Below, in pieces: positions 7,221 to 13,343 of a stretch of DNA of 13,343 nucleotides (position 1 is the first letter of the stretch; every line of letters starts with the position of its first letter). The notes under the pieces were generated by a model that saw only the letters and a program-made list of their open reading frames with translations, did not search any database and was not told the DNA's origin. The stretch is from CAYOMP01 sp964405075 (GTDB taxonomy: Bacteria; Bacillota; Clostridia; Lachnospirales; Lachnospiraceae), in contig CAYOMP010000069.1 of the NCBI GenBank assembly GCA_964405075.1, forward strand, positions 1 through 13,343. The letters run 5' to 3'. The position numbers and the translations under genes were made by a program.

Positions 7221-7301
7221 ATTTAAACAAGAAGCAATACGAAGAGTGGGAATTCTTAAATAAAGCTGAAATAATCATTTAAGGCTAATTTAAGGATGGC
7301 T

Positions 7302-7310
7302 TGATATTAT
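7302..7310 (+). promoter_or_regulatory. candidate extended -10 promoter of the VTC operon
   Basis: TGA followed by TATTAT matches the TGn extended -10 pattern, one base from TATAAT. No good -35 is visible 16-18 bp upstream. It would give a leader of roughly 35 nt before the ATG at 7353. It lies between a terminator and the next gene, where a promoter is expected. Confidence 0.45.
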
Positions 7311-7352
7311 GTGTTATGTAAAAAGGATAAATGATAAAAAAGGAGGTTAGAA

Positions 7353-8132
7353 ATGTCAAAGTATCAGGACGTTTTTAAGCGGGTAGAAAAGAAATATATG
7401 CTTAATGAAATCCAGTATGAACAAATAGTGAAAGCTCTAAAAGAATTTATGCAGATTGATGAATATGGACTTCATACAATAAGTAATATCTATTATGATA
7501 CAAATGACTATGAGTTGATAAGGACATCTTTAAATAAGCCTATATATAAAGAAAAATTGCGTTTAAGAAGCTATGGACTTTCAACGCAGGAGTCACAGGT
7601 ATTTTTGGAGATAAAAAAGAAATTTGACGGAGTAGTATACAAAAGAAGGATTGCATTAACTTTAAAGGAAGCAAATGACTATTTACTTAAAGGAAAACAG
7701 CCAAATAAGCAATGTCAAATTACAAGAGAAATTGATTGGTTTTTAAAAAGCTATCAGTTACATCCGAAGGCATATGTTGCATATGACAGAATTGCATTAT
7801 TTGGCAAAGAGGATAGTAACTTAAGGATTACATTTGATACAAATATTCGATGCAGGGATTCGGAATTAGATTTGACAAAAGGAACTTATGGTCAGCAGAT
7901 TTTGAAACCGGGATATGTATTAATGGAAATAAAGATTCCAGGAGTTATGCCAATGTGGCTGGCGAAAATTTTAGATGAATTACGTATATATTCCACATCT
8001 TTTTCAAAATATGGAACATACTATCAAGAGCACTTGATAAATAGCTTTGATAAATACATTAATGAGAAAGTTAATGAGGAAAATAATAAAAATAGTAATG
8101 AAGATATAATAGGAGGTATTATTTGTGCTTAA
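7353..8132 (+). CDS. VTC-domain protein (polyphosphate polymerase-like, triphosphate tunnel metalloenzyme fold)
   Basis: 259 residues, essentially one VTC domain (PF09359), with no signal peptide or membrane segment, so cytosolic or bound to its membrane partner. Tunnel-lining charged residues appear in family order: RVEKKY at 10-15 (E12, K14), YYDT at 47-50, KLRLR at 68-72, LEIKKK at 85-90 (E86, K88), VYKRR at 95-99, YDR with R146, the R158 and R166/R168 strands, and MEIKIPG with E192 and K194. In yeast Vtc4 the equivalent residues bind the triphosphate and growing polyphosphate chain; all classes seem kept, so catalysis on a nucleoside triphosphate or polyphosphate is plausible. It has no SPX domain and no membrane domain of its own, unlike yeast VTC. 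AGGAGG is 6 nt before the ATG. The gene overlaps the next by 8 bp. Whether bacterial members make polyphosphate is not established from sequence. Confidence 0.88.
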   Translation: MSKYQDVFKRVEKKYMLNEIQYEQIVKALKEFMQIDEYGLHTISNIYYDTNDYELIRTSLNKPIYKEKLRLRSYGLSTQESQVFLEIKKKFDGVVYKRRIALTLKEANDYLLKGKQPNKQCQITREIDWFLKSYQLHPKAYVAYDRIALFGKEDSNLRITFDTNIRCRDSELDLTKGTYGQQILKPGYVLMEIKIPGVMPMWLAKILDELRIYSTSFSKYGTYYQEHLINSFDKYINEKVNEENNKNSNEDIIGGIICA

Positions 8133-8796
8133 CAGTATTTTAACAACAAATGGAATAGAAATAGAAGGTGTATTGATTTGTACAGCAATATCAATAGTTT
8201 TGGGACTAGGAGTTGCACTAATTTATATGTATAAGAATACATACAGTTCAAATTTTGTTTTTACATTAGCATTATTACCGGCAATTGTACAAGTAGTAAT
8301 TATGATGGTAAATGGTAACCTTGGAGCAGGCGTTGCTGTTATGGGTGCGTTTAGCTTAGTAAGATTTAGATCTGCTCAAGGAAGTGCTAAAGAAATTGCA
8401 AGTATTTTCTTTTCAATGGCATTAGGTCTTGCAACTGGTATGGGATATATAGGTTATGCTATAATCTTTTTTGTAATTATTGGTGCAGTAATGTTTTTAT
8501 TAACGGCTATTGGTTTTGGTGAAACAAAAGCAACTGATAAAGAATTAAAGGTAACGATTCCTGAAAGTTTAGATTATAATGGAATTTTTGATGACTTATT
8601 TGAAAAATATACAAAAAAATCTGATTTAGTAAGAGTTAAAACAACAAATATGGGTAGTTTATACGAATTACAGTATCAGATTACATTAAAAGACGAGAAT
8701 GATGAAAAAGCTTTTATAGATGAAGTAAGATGCCGAAATGGTAATTTAAATATTGTATGTGGCAGAGTACCAAAGAATATGCGAGATGAATTGTAA
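8125..8796 (+). CDS. DUF4956 domain-containing membrane protein
   Basis: 223 residues starting at GTG. The start is set by AGGAGGT at 8111-8117, inside the end of the VTC gene, giving an 8-bp overlap and likely translational coupling. The N-terminal two thirds has hydrophobic segments near 14-35, 44-62, 66-80 and 88-130. The family hallmark GAFSLVRFRSAQG lies at 74-86, with R80 and R82 beside the membrane, a layout reminiscent of MgtC-type proteins. From about residue 137 to the end there is a soluble alpha/beta domain. The pairing of VTC-domain and DUF4956 genes is recurrent in Firmicutes, which argues for a membrane complex; the molecular function is unknown. It could be a channel or transporter for the VTC product, or a membrane anchor. 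Confidence 0.87.
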   Translation: MLNSILTTNGIEIEGVLICTAISIVLGLGVALIYMYKNTYSSNFVFTLALLPAIVQVVIMMVNGNLGAGVAVMGAFSLVRFRSAQGSAKEIASIFFSMALGLATGMGYIGYAIIFFVIIGAVMFLLTAIGFGETKATDKELKVTIPESLDYNGIFDDLFEKYTKKSDLVRVKTTNMGSLYELQYQITLKDENDEKAFIDEVRCRNGNLNIVCGRVPKNMRDEL

Positions 8797-8812
8797 AATC
8801 GGAGGTTAGAAA

Positions 8813-10606
8813 ATGAGAAAGAATGTCACTAAATTAATAACATTAATAACAGCAGGTTTATTATGTGTTAGCGGTTGTGCAAGTTCAACCCAAATGACTA
8901 ATGAAGAGGCAGTCAGTGAGGTTGATGCAAACGAGACAAGTGTTTCTAATAGTGCAACGGCGGAAGAATTAGAAGCACAGTATACAAGTGAGGATATAGA
9001 TGATACGTGGAGTGAATCCAGTGCTACTTTGGTAACTTTAGATGGTGATAATATTACAGTAAATGGCTCAGGAATTACGGTAAATGAAAATGTTGCAACT
9101 ATTAGTGAAGCAGGAACCTATGTGTTTAGCGGAAAGTTAAACGATGGACAGATTAGAATTGAAGCAACTAATGAAGACAGAGTAAAAATAGTTCTTAATG
9201 GTGTGGAAATTAGTAATGATGATAGTGCTGTAATTTATGGATTACAAGCTGATAAAACAACAATAATTCTGGCAGAAGGCACAGAAAATATAGTTTCAGA
9301 CGGTACAACATATGTATATGGCGAAAATGATAATGAGGAAGATGAGGAGCCTAATGCAGCTATTTTTTCAAAGGATGATTTATTCATTGTTGGAAAAGGG
9401 AAATTAACTGTTAATGGCAATTACAATAATGGTATTCAGTCAAAGGATGATTTAGTATTAGCAAATGGAACATATAGTGTAACTTGTATAAATAATGCAT
9501 TTAATGGAAAAGATTCTTTAACTATATTAGATGGTAATTATATAGTAGATGCAGGACATAATGCTTTCACAACAAAAGCCGATTTGGTAGTTGATGGAGG
9601 CGAATTCGAAATTACGGCAGTGAAAAAAGCTTTTCACGGAGATAATCAGGTAGTATTTAATGGTGGCGATGTTAAGATTTTATCTTCATATGAAGGAATT
9701 GAAGGTTTGGTAATTACAATTAATGATGGAATATTTGATATAGTTGCCACAGATGATGGAATGAATGCAGCAAAAACAGATGACAGTACTACAGAGGAAT
9801 CAGAAAGTGATGATGTTATTATCAGTGCGGACGGAAGTACCACAACTAGGGAAATGCAAAATATGCAGGAACCACCAACGGATATGCAGATGCCAGAAGG
9901 AGAAGCACCGGCAGATATGCAGATGCCAGAAGGAGAAGCACCAACAGACATGCAAATGCCAGAAGGAGAGGCTCCAACAGATATGCAGAAACCAGAAGGA
10001 GAAACACCAACAGATAATCAACAATTTAAAGGCAAACAGCAAGGAGGTGGAGAAAATCCATTTGATGAGGCAATTGAAGGATGCCAAATTGTAATTAATG
10101 GCGGTAAAATAACTGTAAATGCAGGTGGAGATGGTTTAGATTCTAATGGTGATATAATAGTTACCGGTGGTGAAACTTATGTAAATGGACCGGAAAATAG
10201 TGGAAACGGTGCTTTGGATTATGCTGGTAATTGCAATATAAGTGGTGGTGTTATACTTGCGGCAGGTGGGGCAGGAATGGCTCAAGGCAGTAGTGAAACA
10301 TCAACACAGGCAGGTCTTATGTTAAGTACTTCTTTATCTAGTGGTGATACAATAAGTATATTAGATGACAACAGTAATGAAATATTTAATTACTCATTTT
10401 CTAAAAAAGCAGATTGTGTATTTATTAGTTGTGAGGAATTAATAGAAGGTAGCACATATGAGATTTTAAAAAATGGAACCAAAACAGGTAGTGTAACACT
10501 TAGTGGATGGCTAACTACTGCAGATGAAACAGGAGCAGAAGCTTCGGTTGGAACTATGATGCAAGGTGGTGGAATGGGAAGAAAACCTGCCAATATACAA
10601 AATTAA
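8813..10606 (+). CDS. secreted beta-helix lipoprotein, Cthe_2159-type carbohydrate-binding domain
   Basis: 597 residues with GGAGGTTAGAAA before the ATG, nearly the same leader as the VTC gene. A short basic N-terminus, a hydrophobic core and the lipobox VSGC predict lipidation at C22 and anchoring to the outer face of the membrane. Residues 23-60 form an acidic, Ser/Thr-rich linker. From about 62 onward the protein is a run of short beta-strand repeats rich in Asp, Asn and Gly (for example GKLTVNGNYNNGIQSKDDL and similar units), typical of a right-handed parallel beta-helix and of the Cthe_2159 family (PF14262), members of which bind acidic plant polysaccharides. The helix is interrupted at about 331-425 by a Met/Pro/Glu-rich insert with 11-residue repeats, then resumes (GLDSNGDIIVTGG; ILAAGGAGMAQ) to the end. 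There is no sortase motif. Third gene of the VTC operon, followed by a strong terminator. Its ligand could be a polysaccharide or metal; the sequence does not decide. Confidence 0.85.
   Translation: MRKNVTKLITLITAGLLCVSGCASSTQMTNEEAVSEVDANETSVSNSATAEELEAQYTSEDIDDTWSESSATLVTLDGDNITVNGSGITVNENVATISEAGTYVFSGKLNDGQIRIEATNEDRVKIVLNGVEISNDDSAVIYGLQADKTTIILAEGTENIVSDGTTYVYGENDNEEDEEPNAAIFSKDDLFIVGKGKLTVNGNYNNGIQSKDDLVLANGTYSVTCINNAFNGKDSLTILDGNYIVDAGHNAFTTKADLVVDGGEFEITAVKKAFHGDNQVVFNGGDVKILSSYEGIEGLVITINDGIFDIVATDDGMNAAKTDDSTTEESESDDVIISADGSTTTREMQNMQEPPTDMQMPEGEAPADMQMPEGEAPTDMQMPEGEAPTDMQKPEGETPTDNQQFKGKQQGGGENPFDEAIEGCQIVINGGKITVNAGGDGLDSNGDIIVTGGETYVNGPENSGNGALDYAGNCNISGGVILAAGGAGMAQGSSETSTQAGLMLSTSLSSGDTISILDDNSNEIFNYSFSKKADCVFISCEELIEGSTYEILKNGTKTGSVTLSGWLTTADETGAEASVGTMMQGGGMGRKPANIQN
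9881..10012 (+). repeat. four in-frame 33-bp tandem repeats (DMQMPEGEAPT units)
   Basis: Four exact-length units encode residues 357-367, 368-378, 379-389 and 390-400 of the lipoprotein. Units one to three differ only at the last residue (A, T, T) and unit four reads DMQKPEGETPT. A degenerate fifth unit (EMQNMQEPPT) precedes them. The copies are close enough at DNA level for slippage or recombination to change the number. They also produce long spurious open frames in the other reading frames. Confidence 0.95.
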
Positions 10607-10639
10607 GGTTTGTGAAAGAAATAGAAAACTTAGAATTAA

Positions 10640-10680
10640 AAAAGAAGTAATGTAGACATTGTGTCTATATTACTTCTTTT
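10640..10680. terminator. bidirectional terminator between convergent genes
   Basis: A 19-bp stem with a 3-nt loop: 10640-10658 pairs with 10662-10680, with a single non-Watson-Crick position (G10652 opposite T10668). The stem starts with AAAAGAAG and ends with CTTCTTTT, so each strand ends the stem in a short T run. It serves both the lipoprotein operon on the plus strand and the RqcH gene on the minus strand. Confidence 0.85.
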
Positions 10681-10690
10681 AACTGAGAAC

Positions 10691-12424
10691 TTATATTTGC
10701 TGGATTCCGGAAATATCAGAATCAATTACTAATGAATAATTAGTATAATAAACTACAAAACCAGGTTTTCCTCCACTTGGTTTTTTAACATTTTTCTTTT
10801 CAGTATAGTCGATTTCAATTTTTTCTCCACCACGGTTTTTAGAATAGAATGCCGCTAATCGCCCTGCTTCTTCAAAGGTTCTGTCAGGGAGTTCATCGCC
10901 ATTAGTTTTAACAATTACGTGAGAGCCCGGAATGCCTTTAGCATGGAACCACCAATCATTTCCTGTGGCAAATTTAAAAGTTAATTCTTCATTTTGAAAA
11001 TTATTTTTACCAACATACATATGATAACCATCACTTGAAATATAGTGGAATGGCTGACTCTTTATTTTTAATTTTTTATTGTAACCCTTTCTCTTAATGT
11101 AACCGTATTCTATAAGCTCTTCTTTTACCTGAACTAAGTCATCCTCAGAAACAGCAATGTCTAGGGCGGTACTAATAGATTCGAGGTGGTCTATTTCAGA
11201 TTTCGTTTCTTTGATTAATGTTTCTAACGCTTCAAAGGTTCTTTTGAGTTTATTATATTTGTCAAAATATTTTTTTGCGTTTTCTTGAGGTGTTAATTGA
11301 TTATCCAAAGGAATCTTGATGTACTCATTTGTATAATAATTCAGAGCCTCTAGTTCCTTAGCGTCTTTTTCAAGGTTATATCCATAGGTATTGATTAATT
11401 CCCCATATACTTTATATTTATCACGTTTCTCAGTATCCTTCATTTGTTTTAATTGTAAATCGTATTTTTTTATATTACGTTCTAAAGCTGTAGCTACAAC
11501 ACGTCTCAAATCAACTGATTTTTGACGAATTCTTGTGATGATATTTTTATCAGCATAATACTTTTCAAGAACAGGACTGAGACTTTGAAAGTCTACAACT
11601 TCATAGTTTTCAAAGTGAGTTTGTTTAATGCTGGAGAATTCAATAGGTTCTTTACCATTGTAAATAATGTTTGGAAAGAAAATACCATTTTTAATATCAT
11701 CCATAACATAAGAAAAATTGTTGTATAAATGTGTTAACTGGATTTCACTATAGCTATTGGCTGGCTTAGATGAATCCAGAGACGCACGATAGCATATTTC
11801 CTCAGCAACAGCTGGACTAATACCTGTAAACGAAGAATATATGGATTTTGATAGTTCCATAGGTTTGTTAAGCACGGCTTCAATAAATGCAGTTGAATTA
11901 GTACTAAGAGGGTCTAATTTTGCCTGAGTTTTTGGAATGAAATATTCTCGCCCAGGTAGTACCTCTCGTACTGAACTGACATTTAATGAGATGTGTTTAA
12001 TACTGTCGATAATGGTGTTATCAGAATTACAAAAGATTATATTGCTGTGTTTTCCCATTATTTCAACAATAAGGAATTTACGACATATATCTCCTAATTC
12101 GTTAAGGTGTTCAATTTCAAAATTAATAATACGCTCTAACCCGGGTTGTGTTATGGAAATAATACGTCCATTATTTATATGTTTTCTAAGTAACATACAA
12201 AAATTAGGTGCAGTAAGTGGGCTGGGTTTATTTGTATCTGTTAGATATATTAAAGGTAAACTGGCACTAGCAGAAATAGTTAAACGATATTGTTCTTTAT
12301 TATTTTTTATAGTAAGTAGCAATTCGTCTGTCTCCGGCTGTGCAATTTTGTAAATACGACCGTTTATTAATAAGTTGTTAAATTCTCTTACGAGATTAGC
12401 AACAGCAATTCCATCAAAAGCCAT
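10691..12424 (-). CDS. rqcH: RqcH (Rqc2/NFACT family) ribosome quality control factor
   Basis: 577 residues, full length for the family once annotated as fibronectin-binding protein FbpA. Domains in order: NFACT-N from residue 1 (MAFDGIAVANLV; LRKHINNGRI at 79-88; MGKHSNIIF near 124-132), helix-hairpin-helix and coiled-coil regions at roughly 180-445, and NFACT-R (DUF814) from about 461 with VGKNNFQNEELTF, DWWFHAKGIPGSHVIV and KKPSGGKPGFV. In Bacillus subtilis RqcH binds stalled 50S subunits carrying peptidyl-tRNA and recruits alanyl-tRNA to add C-terminal poly-alanine tails that mark the nascent chain for degradation. The acidic-Arg pair needed for this is present as E97-R98 (D97-R98 in B. 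subtilis). AGGAGG lies 7 nt before the ATG. It has its own promoter and a structured leader, and is convergent with the lipoprotein operon. Confidence 0.95.
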   Translation of the reverse strand: MAFDGIAVANLVREFNNLLINGRIYKIAQPETDELLLTIKNNKEQYRLTISASASLPLIYLTDTNKPSPLTAPNFCMLLRKHINNGRIISITQPGLERIINFEIEHLNELGDICRKFLIVEIMGKHSNIIFCNSDNTIIDSIKHISLNVSSVREVLPGREYFIPKTQAKLDPLSTNSTAFIEAVLNKPMELSKSIYSSFTGISPAVAEEICYRASLDSSKPANSYSEIQLTHLYNNFSYVMDDIKNGIFFPNIIYNGKEPIEFSSIKQTHFENYEVVDFQSLSPVLEKYYADKNIITRIRQKSVDLRRVVATALERNIKKYDLQLKQMKDTEKRDKYKVYGELINTYGYNLEKDAKELEALNYYTNEYIKIPLDNQLTPQENAKKYFDKYNKLKRTFEALETLIKETKSEIDHLESISTALDIAVSEDDLVQVKEELIEYGYIKRKGYNKKLKIKSQPFHYISSDGYHMYVGKNNFQNEELTFKFATGNDWWFHAKGIPGSHVIVKTNGDELPDRTFEEAGRLAAFYSKNRGGEKIEIDYTEKKNVKKPSGGKPGFVVYYTNYSLVIDSDISGIQQI

Positions 12425-12465
12425 AATAAATCCTCCTAATGATTATTTTATGCATTTTTTAATTT

Positions 12466-12546
12466 ACGCGAGCAACGGGGAGAAAATTATGTTTACATAG
12501 GTTTTCGACGAGCGCCGCGAAACTAACAAAACTCGCAAAGCGTGTT
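12466..12546 (-). other. GC-rich, potentially structured leader of rqcH
   Basis: This 81-bp stretch is about 47% G+C by hand count, standing out from very AT-rich flanks. On the RqcH mRNA strand it can form CGC-UUU-GCG (12542-12534), or a longer-range stem of GCGAG (12536-12532) with CUCGC (12472-12468) enclosing GUUUCG/CGAAAAC (12523-12518 with 12507-12501). The first hairpin and the long-range stem share bases, so they exclude each other. It could be a leader regulatory RNA or a dispersed intergenic repeat; no known riboswitch class is recognised. Confidence 0.4.
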
Positions 12547-12553
12547 TCTCATA

Positions 12554-12582
12554 ATTATAACAAAAAAGTAATATTTGGGCAA
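12554..12582 (-). promoter_or_regulatory. sigma-A-type promoter of rqcH
   Basis: Read on the minus strand: TTGCCC (12582-12577), a 17-bp spacer and a perfect TATAAT (12559-12554). Expected start near 12547, giving an untranslated leader of about 120 nt that contains the GC-rich element. Confidence 0.75.
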
Positions 12583-12610
12583 ATATACGTGAATTAATAT
12601 ATATTTAGGG

Positions 12611-12634
12611 TTCAAAAAATACTATATTTTTGAA
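12611..12634. promoter_or_regulatory. palindrome TTCAAAAA-N8-TTTTTGAA upstream of the RpiB-like gene
   Basis: A perfect 8-bp inverted repeat with an 8-bp spacer, midway between the rqcH promoter and the extended -10 of the RpiB-like gene. It is about 31 bp upstream of that -10. It could be a regulator site or an A/T-rich upstream promoter element; no regulator gene is adjacent. Confidence 0.35.
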
Positions 12635-12664
12635 AAAAAAAGACAAGAAACCGAAAATATTAAA

Positions 12665-12673
12665 TGTTATACT
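12665..12673 (+). promoter_or_regulatory. extended -10 promoter of the RpiB-like gene
   Basis: TGT followed by TATACT fits the TGn extended -10 pattern, with no good -35 at 17 bp. The predicted start near 12680 gives a leader of about 23 nt, ending with the ribosome binding site AGGAG (12689-12693). Confidence 0.55.
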
Positions 12674-12702
12674 TAAAGAAAAACATAAAGGAGAATTTTT
12701 AA

Positions 12703-13341
12703 ATGAAAATAGCAGTAATTAATGAAAATAGCCAGGCATCAAAGAATGAAATGATCGTAAACACATTAAAAAAAGTAGTTGAACCAATGGGACATGAAGT
12801 ATTCAACTATGGTATGTATAGTGCAGAAGATGAACATCAGTTAACATATGTTCAGAATGGTATCTTAGCAGCTATTCTTTTAAATTCAAAAGCAGCTGAT
12901 TATGTTATCACTGGTTGTGGAACAGGCGAAGGTGCAATGCTTGCAGCTAACTCATTCCCAGGAGTATTATGTGGACATGTTGTTGATCCTTCAGATGCAT
13001 ATATGTTTGCACAGATTAATGATGGAAATGCTATTTCTATGCCATTTGCAAAAGGATTTGGTTGGGGAGCAGAATTAAATCTTCAGTACATCTTTGAAAA
13101 ATTATTCGAAGGTGAAAGTGGACAAGGATATCCAAAGGAAAGAGTAGTTCCAGAACAGAGAAATAAGAAAATTTTGGACGAAGTAAAAAAAGTAACTCAT
13201 AACGATTTAGTAACAATTTTGAAAAATCTTGATCAGGAGTTAGTAAAAGGTGCGGTAAGTGGAGAAAAATTCCAGGAATACTTCTTTGCTAATTGTCAGG
13301 ATGAAGCTATTGCAGCTTGTGTAAAAGAAATCTTAGGTTAA
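12703..13341 (+). CDS. RpiB/LacA/LacB family sugar-phosphate isomerase-like protein
   Basis: 212 residues, longer than the roughly 150 of classical RpiB because of a C-terminal extension from about residue 150 (helical, ending NCQDEAIAACVKEILG). The LacAB_rpiB fold is shown by GCGTGEGAMLAANSFPG at 71-87, where C72 and T74 match the catalytic Cys and Thr of the CGTGxG loop, and by QINDGN at 104-109, matching the QHNDAN block. Two RpiB residues are changed: the N-terminal SDHAG loop is replaced by NENSQ (7-11), and the ring-opening histidine of QHNDAN is I105. It may therefore isomerise a different sugar phosphate or have lost the classical ribose-5-phosphate reaction. It is complete in the window and runs divergently from rqcH, with its own promoter and AGGAG site. 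No pentose or galactose-6-phosphate pathway gene is adjacent to help name the substrate. Confidence 0.85.
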   Translation: MKIAVINENSQASKNEMIVNTLKKVVEPMGHEVFNYGMYSAEDEHQLTYVQNGILAAILLNSKAADYVITGCGTGEGAMLAANSFPGVLCGHVVDPSDAYMFAQINDGNAISMPFAKGFGWGAELNLQYIFEKLFEGESGQGYPKERVVPEQRNKKILDEVKKVTHNDLVTILKNLDQELVKGAVSGEKFQEYFFANCQDEAIAACVKEILG

Positions 13342-13343
13342 TT

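Noticed and set aside
9881..10012. CRISPR-like periodic repeat
   Set aside because: The units are contiguous without spacers and are in frame within a coding sequence.
9646..10094. Three open frames (both strands) over the repeat region of the lipoprotein gene
   Set aside because: They arise from the 33-bp periodicity, which keeps all frames open; their proteins are out-of-frame repeats without start signals.
11937..12353. Plus-strand 138-codon frame opposite rqcH
   Set aside because: Antisense to the conserved NFACT-N domain; no start signal or domain of its own.

Overview
The window is about 13.3 kb of AT-rich DNA (intergenic stretches richer still) with strong AGGAGG-type ribosome binding sites, short operons and U-tailed hairpin terminators. 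With the protein families present (RqcH/NFACT, a VTC-domain protein paired with DUF4956, a Cthe_2159-type lipoprotein, TagB/TagF-type transferase), this points to a low-GC Gram-positive of class Clostridia, most likely a gut or rumen Lachnospiraceae. That placement is inference; no rRNA or species marker is present. No tRNA, insertion sequence, phage gene or CRISPR array was found.

Layout. 1-301: a 74-residue two-helix membrane protein with its own terminator. 384-1229: a short-chain dehydrogenase on the minus strand with a clear promoter. 1152-1715: a 564-bp gene-free divergent region with a consensus-like promoter, two palindromic 27-bp-spaced repeats and a leader of about 300 nt. 1716-7220: a five-gene plus-strand operon for a cell-surface polymer (CDP-glycerol-type glycerophosphotransferase, GNAT acetyltransferase, HisC-like PLP aminotransferase, two integral-membrane O-acyltransferases), closed by a terminator at 7176-7220. 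7302-10680: a compact three-gene operon of a VTC-domain (triphosphate-tunnel, polyphosphate polymerase-like) protein, a DUF4956 membrane protein and a large beta-helix lipoprotein of the Cthe_2159 family, closed by a 19-bp-stem bidirectional terminator. 10691-12424: the ribosome quality-control factor RqcH on the minus strand, with a strong promoter and a comparatively GC-rich leader. 12611-13341: a divergent RpiB/LacA/LacB-family protein with altered active-site residues.

How the genes fit together. The 1716-7161 operon looks like an envelope-decoration cassette: one enzyme adds polyol-phosphate to a carrier or glycan, an aminotransferase probably makes an amino group on a small precursor, the GNAT enzyme may acylate it, and the two membrane acyltransferases O-acylate the product. 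The next operon is also envelope-directed but has its own control signals. Its VTC catalytic fold, membrane partner and secreted carbohydrate-binding-type lipoprotein suggest one dedicated surface system whose biochemistry is, to my knowledge, not established; it is the best candidate here for an undescribed system. The flanking genes (SDR, RqcH, RpiB-like) look like ordinary chromosomal content, so I see no sign of a mobile island boundary.
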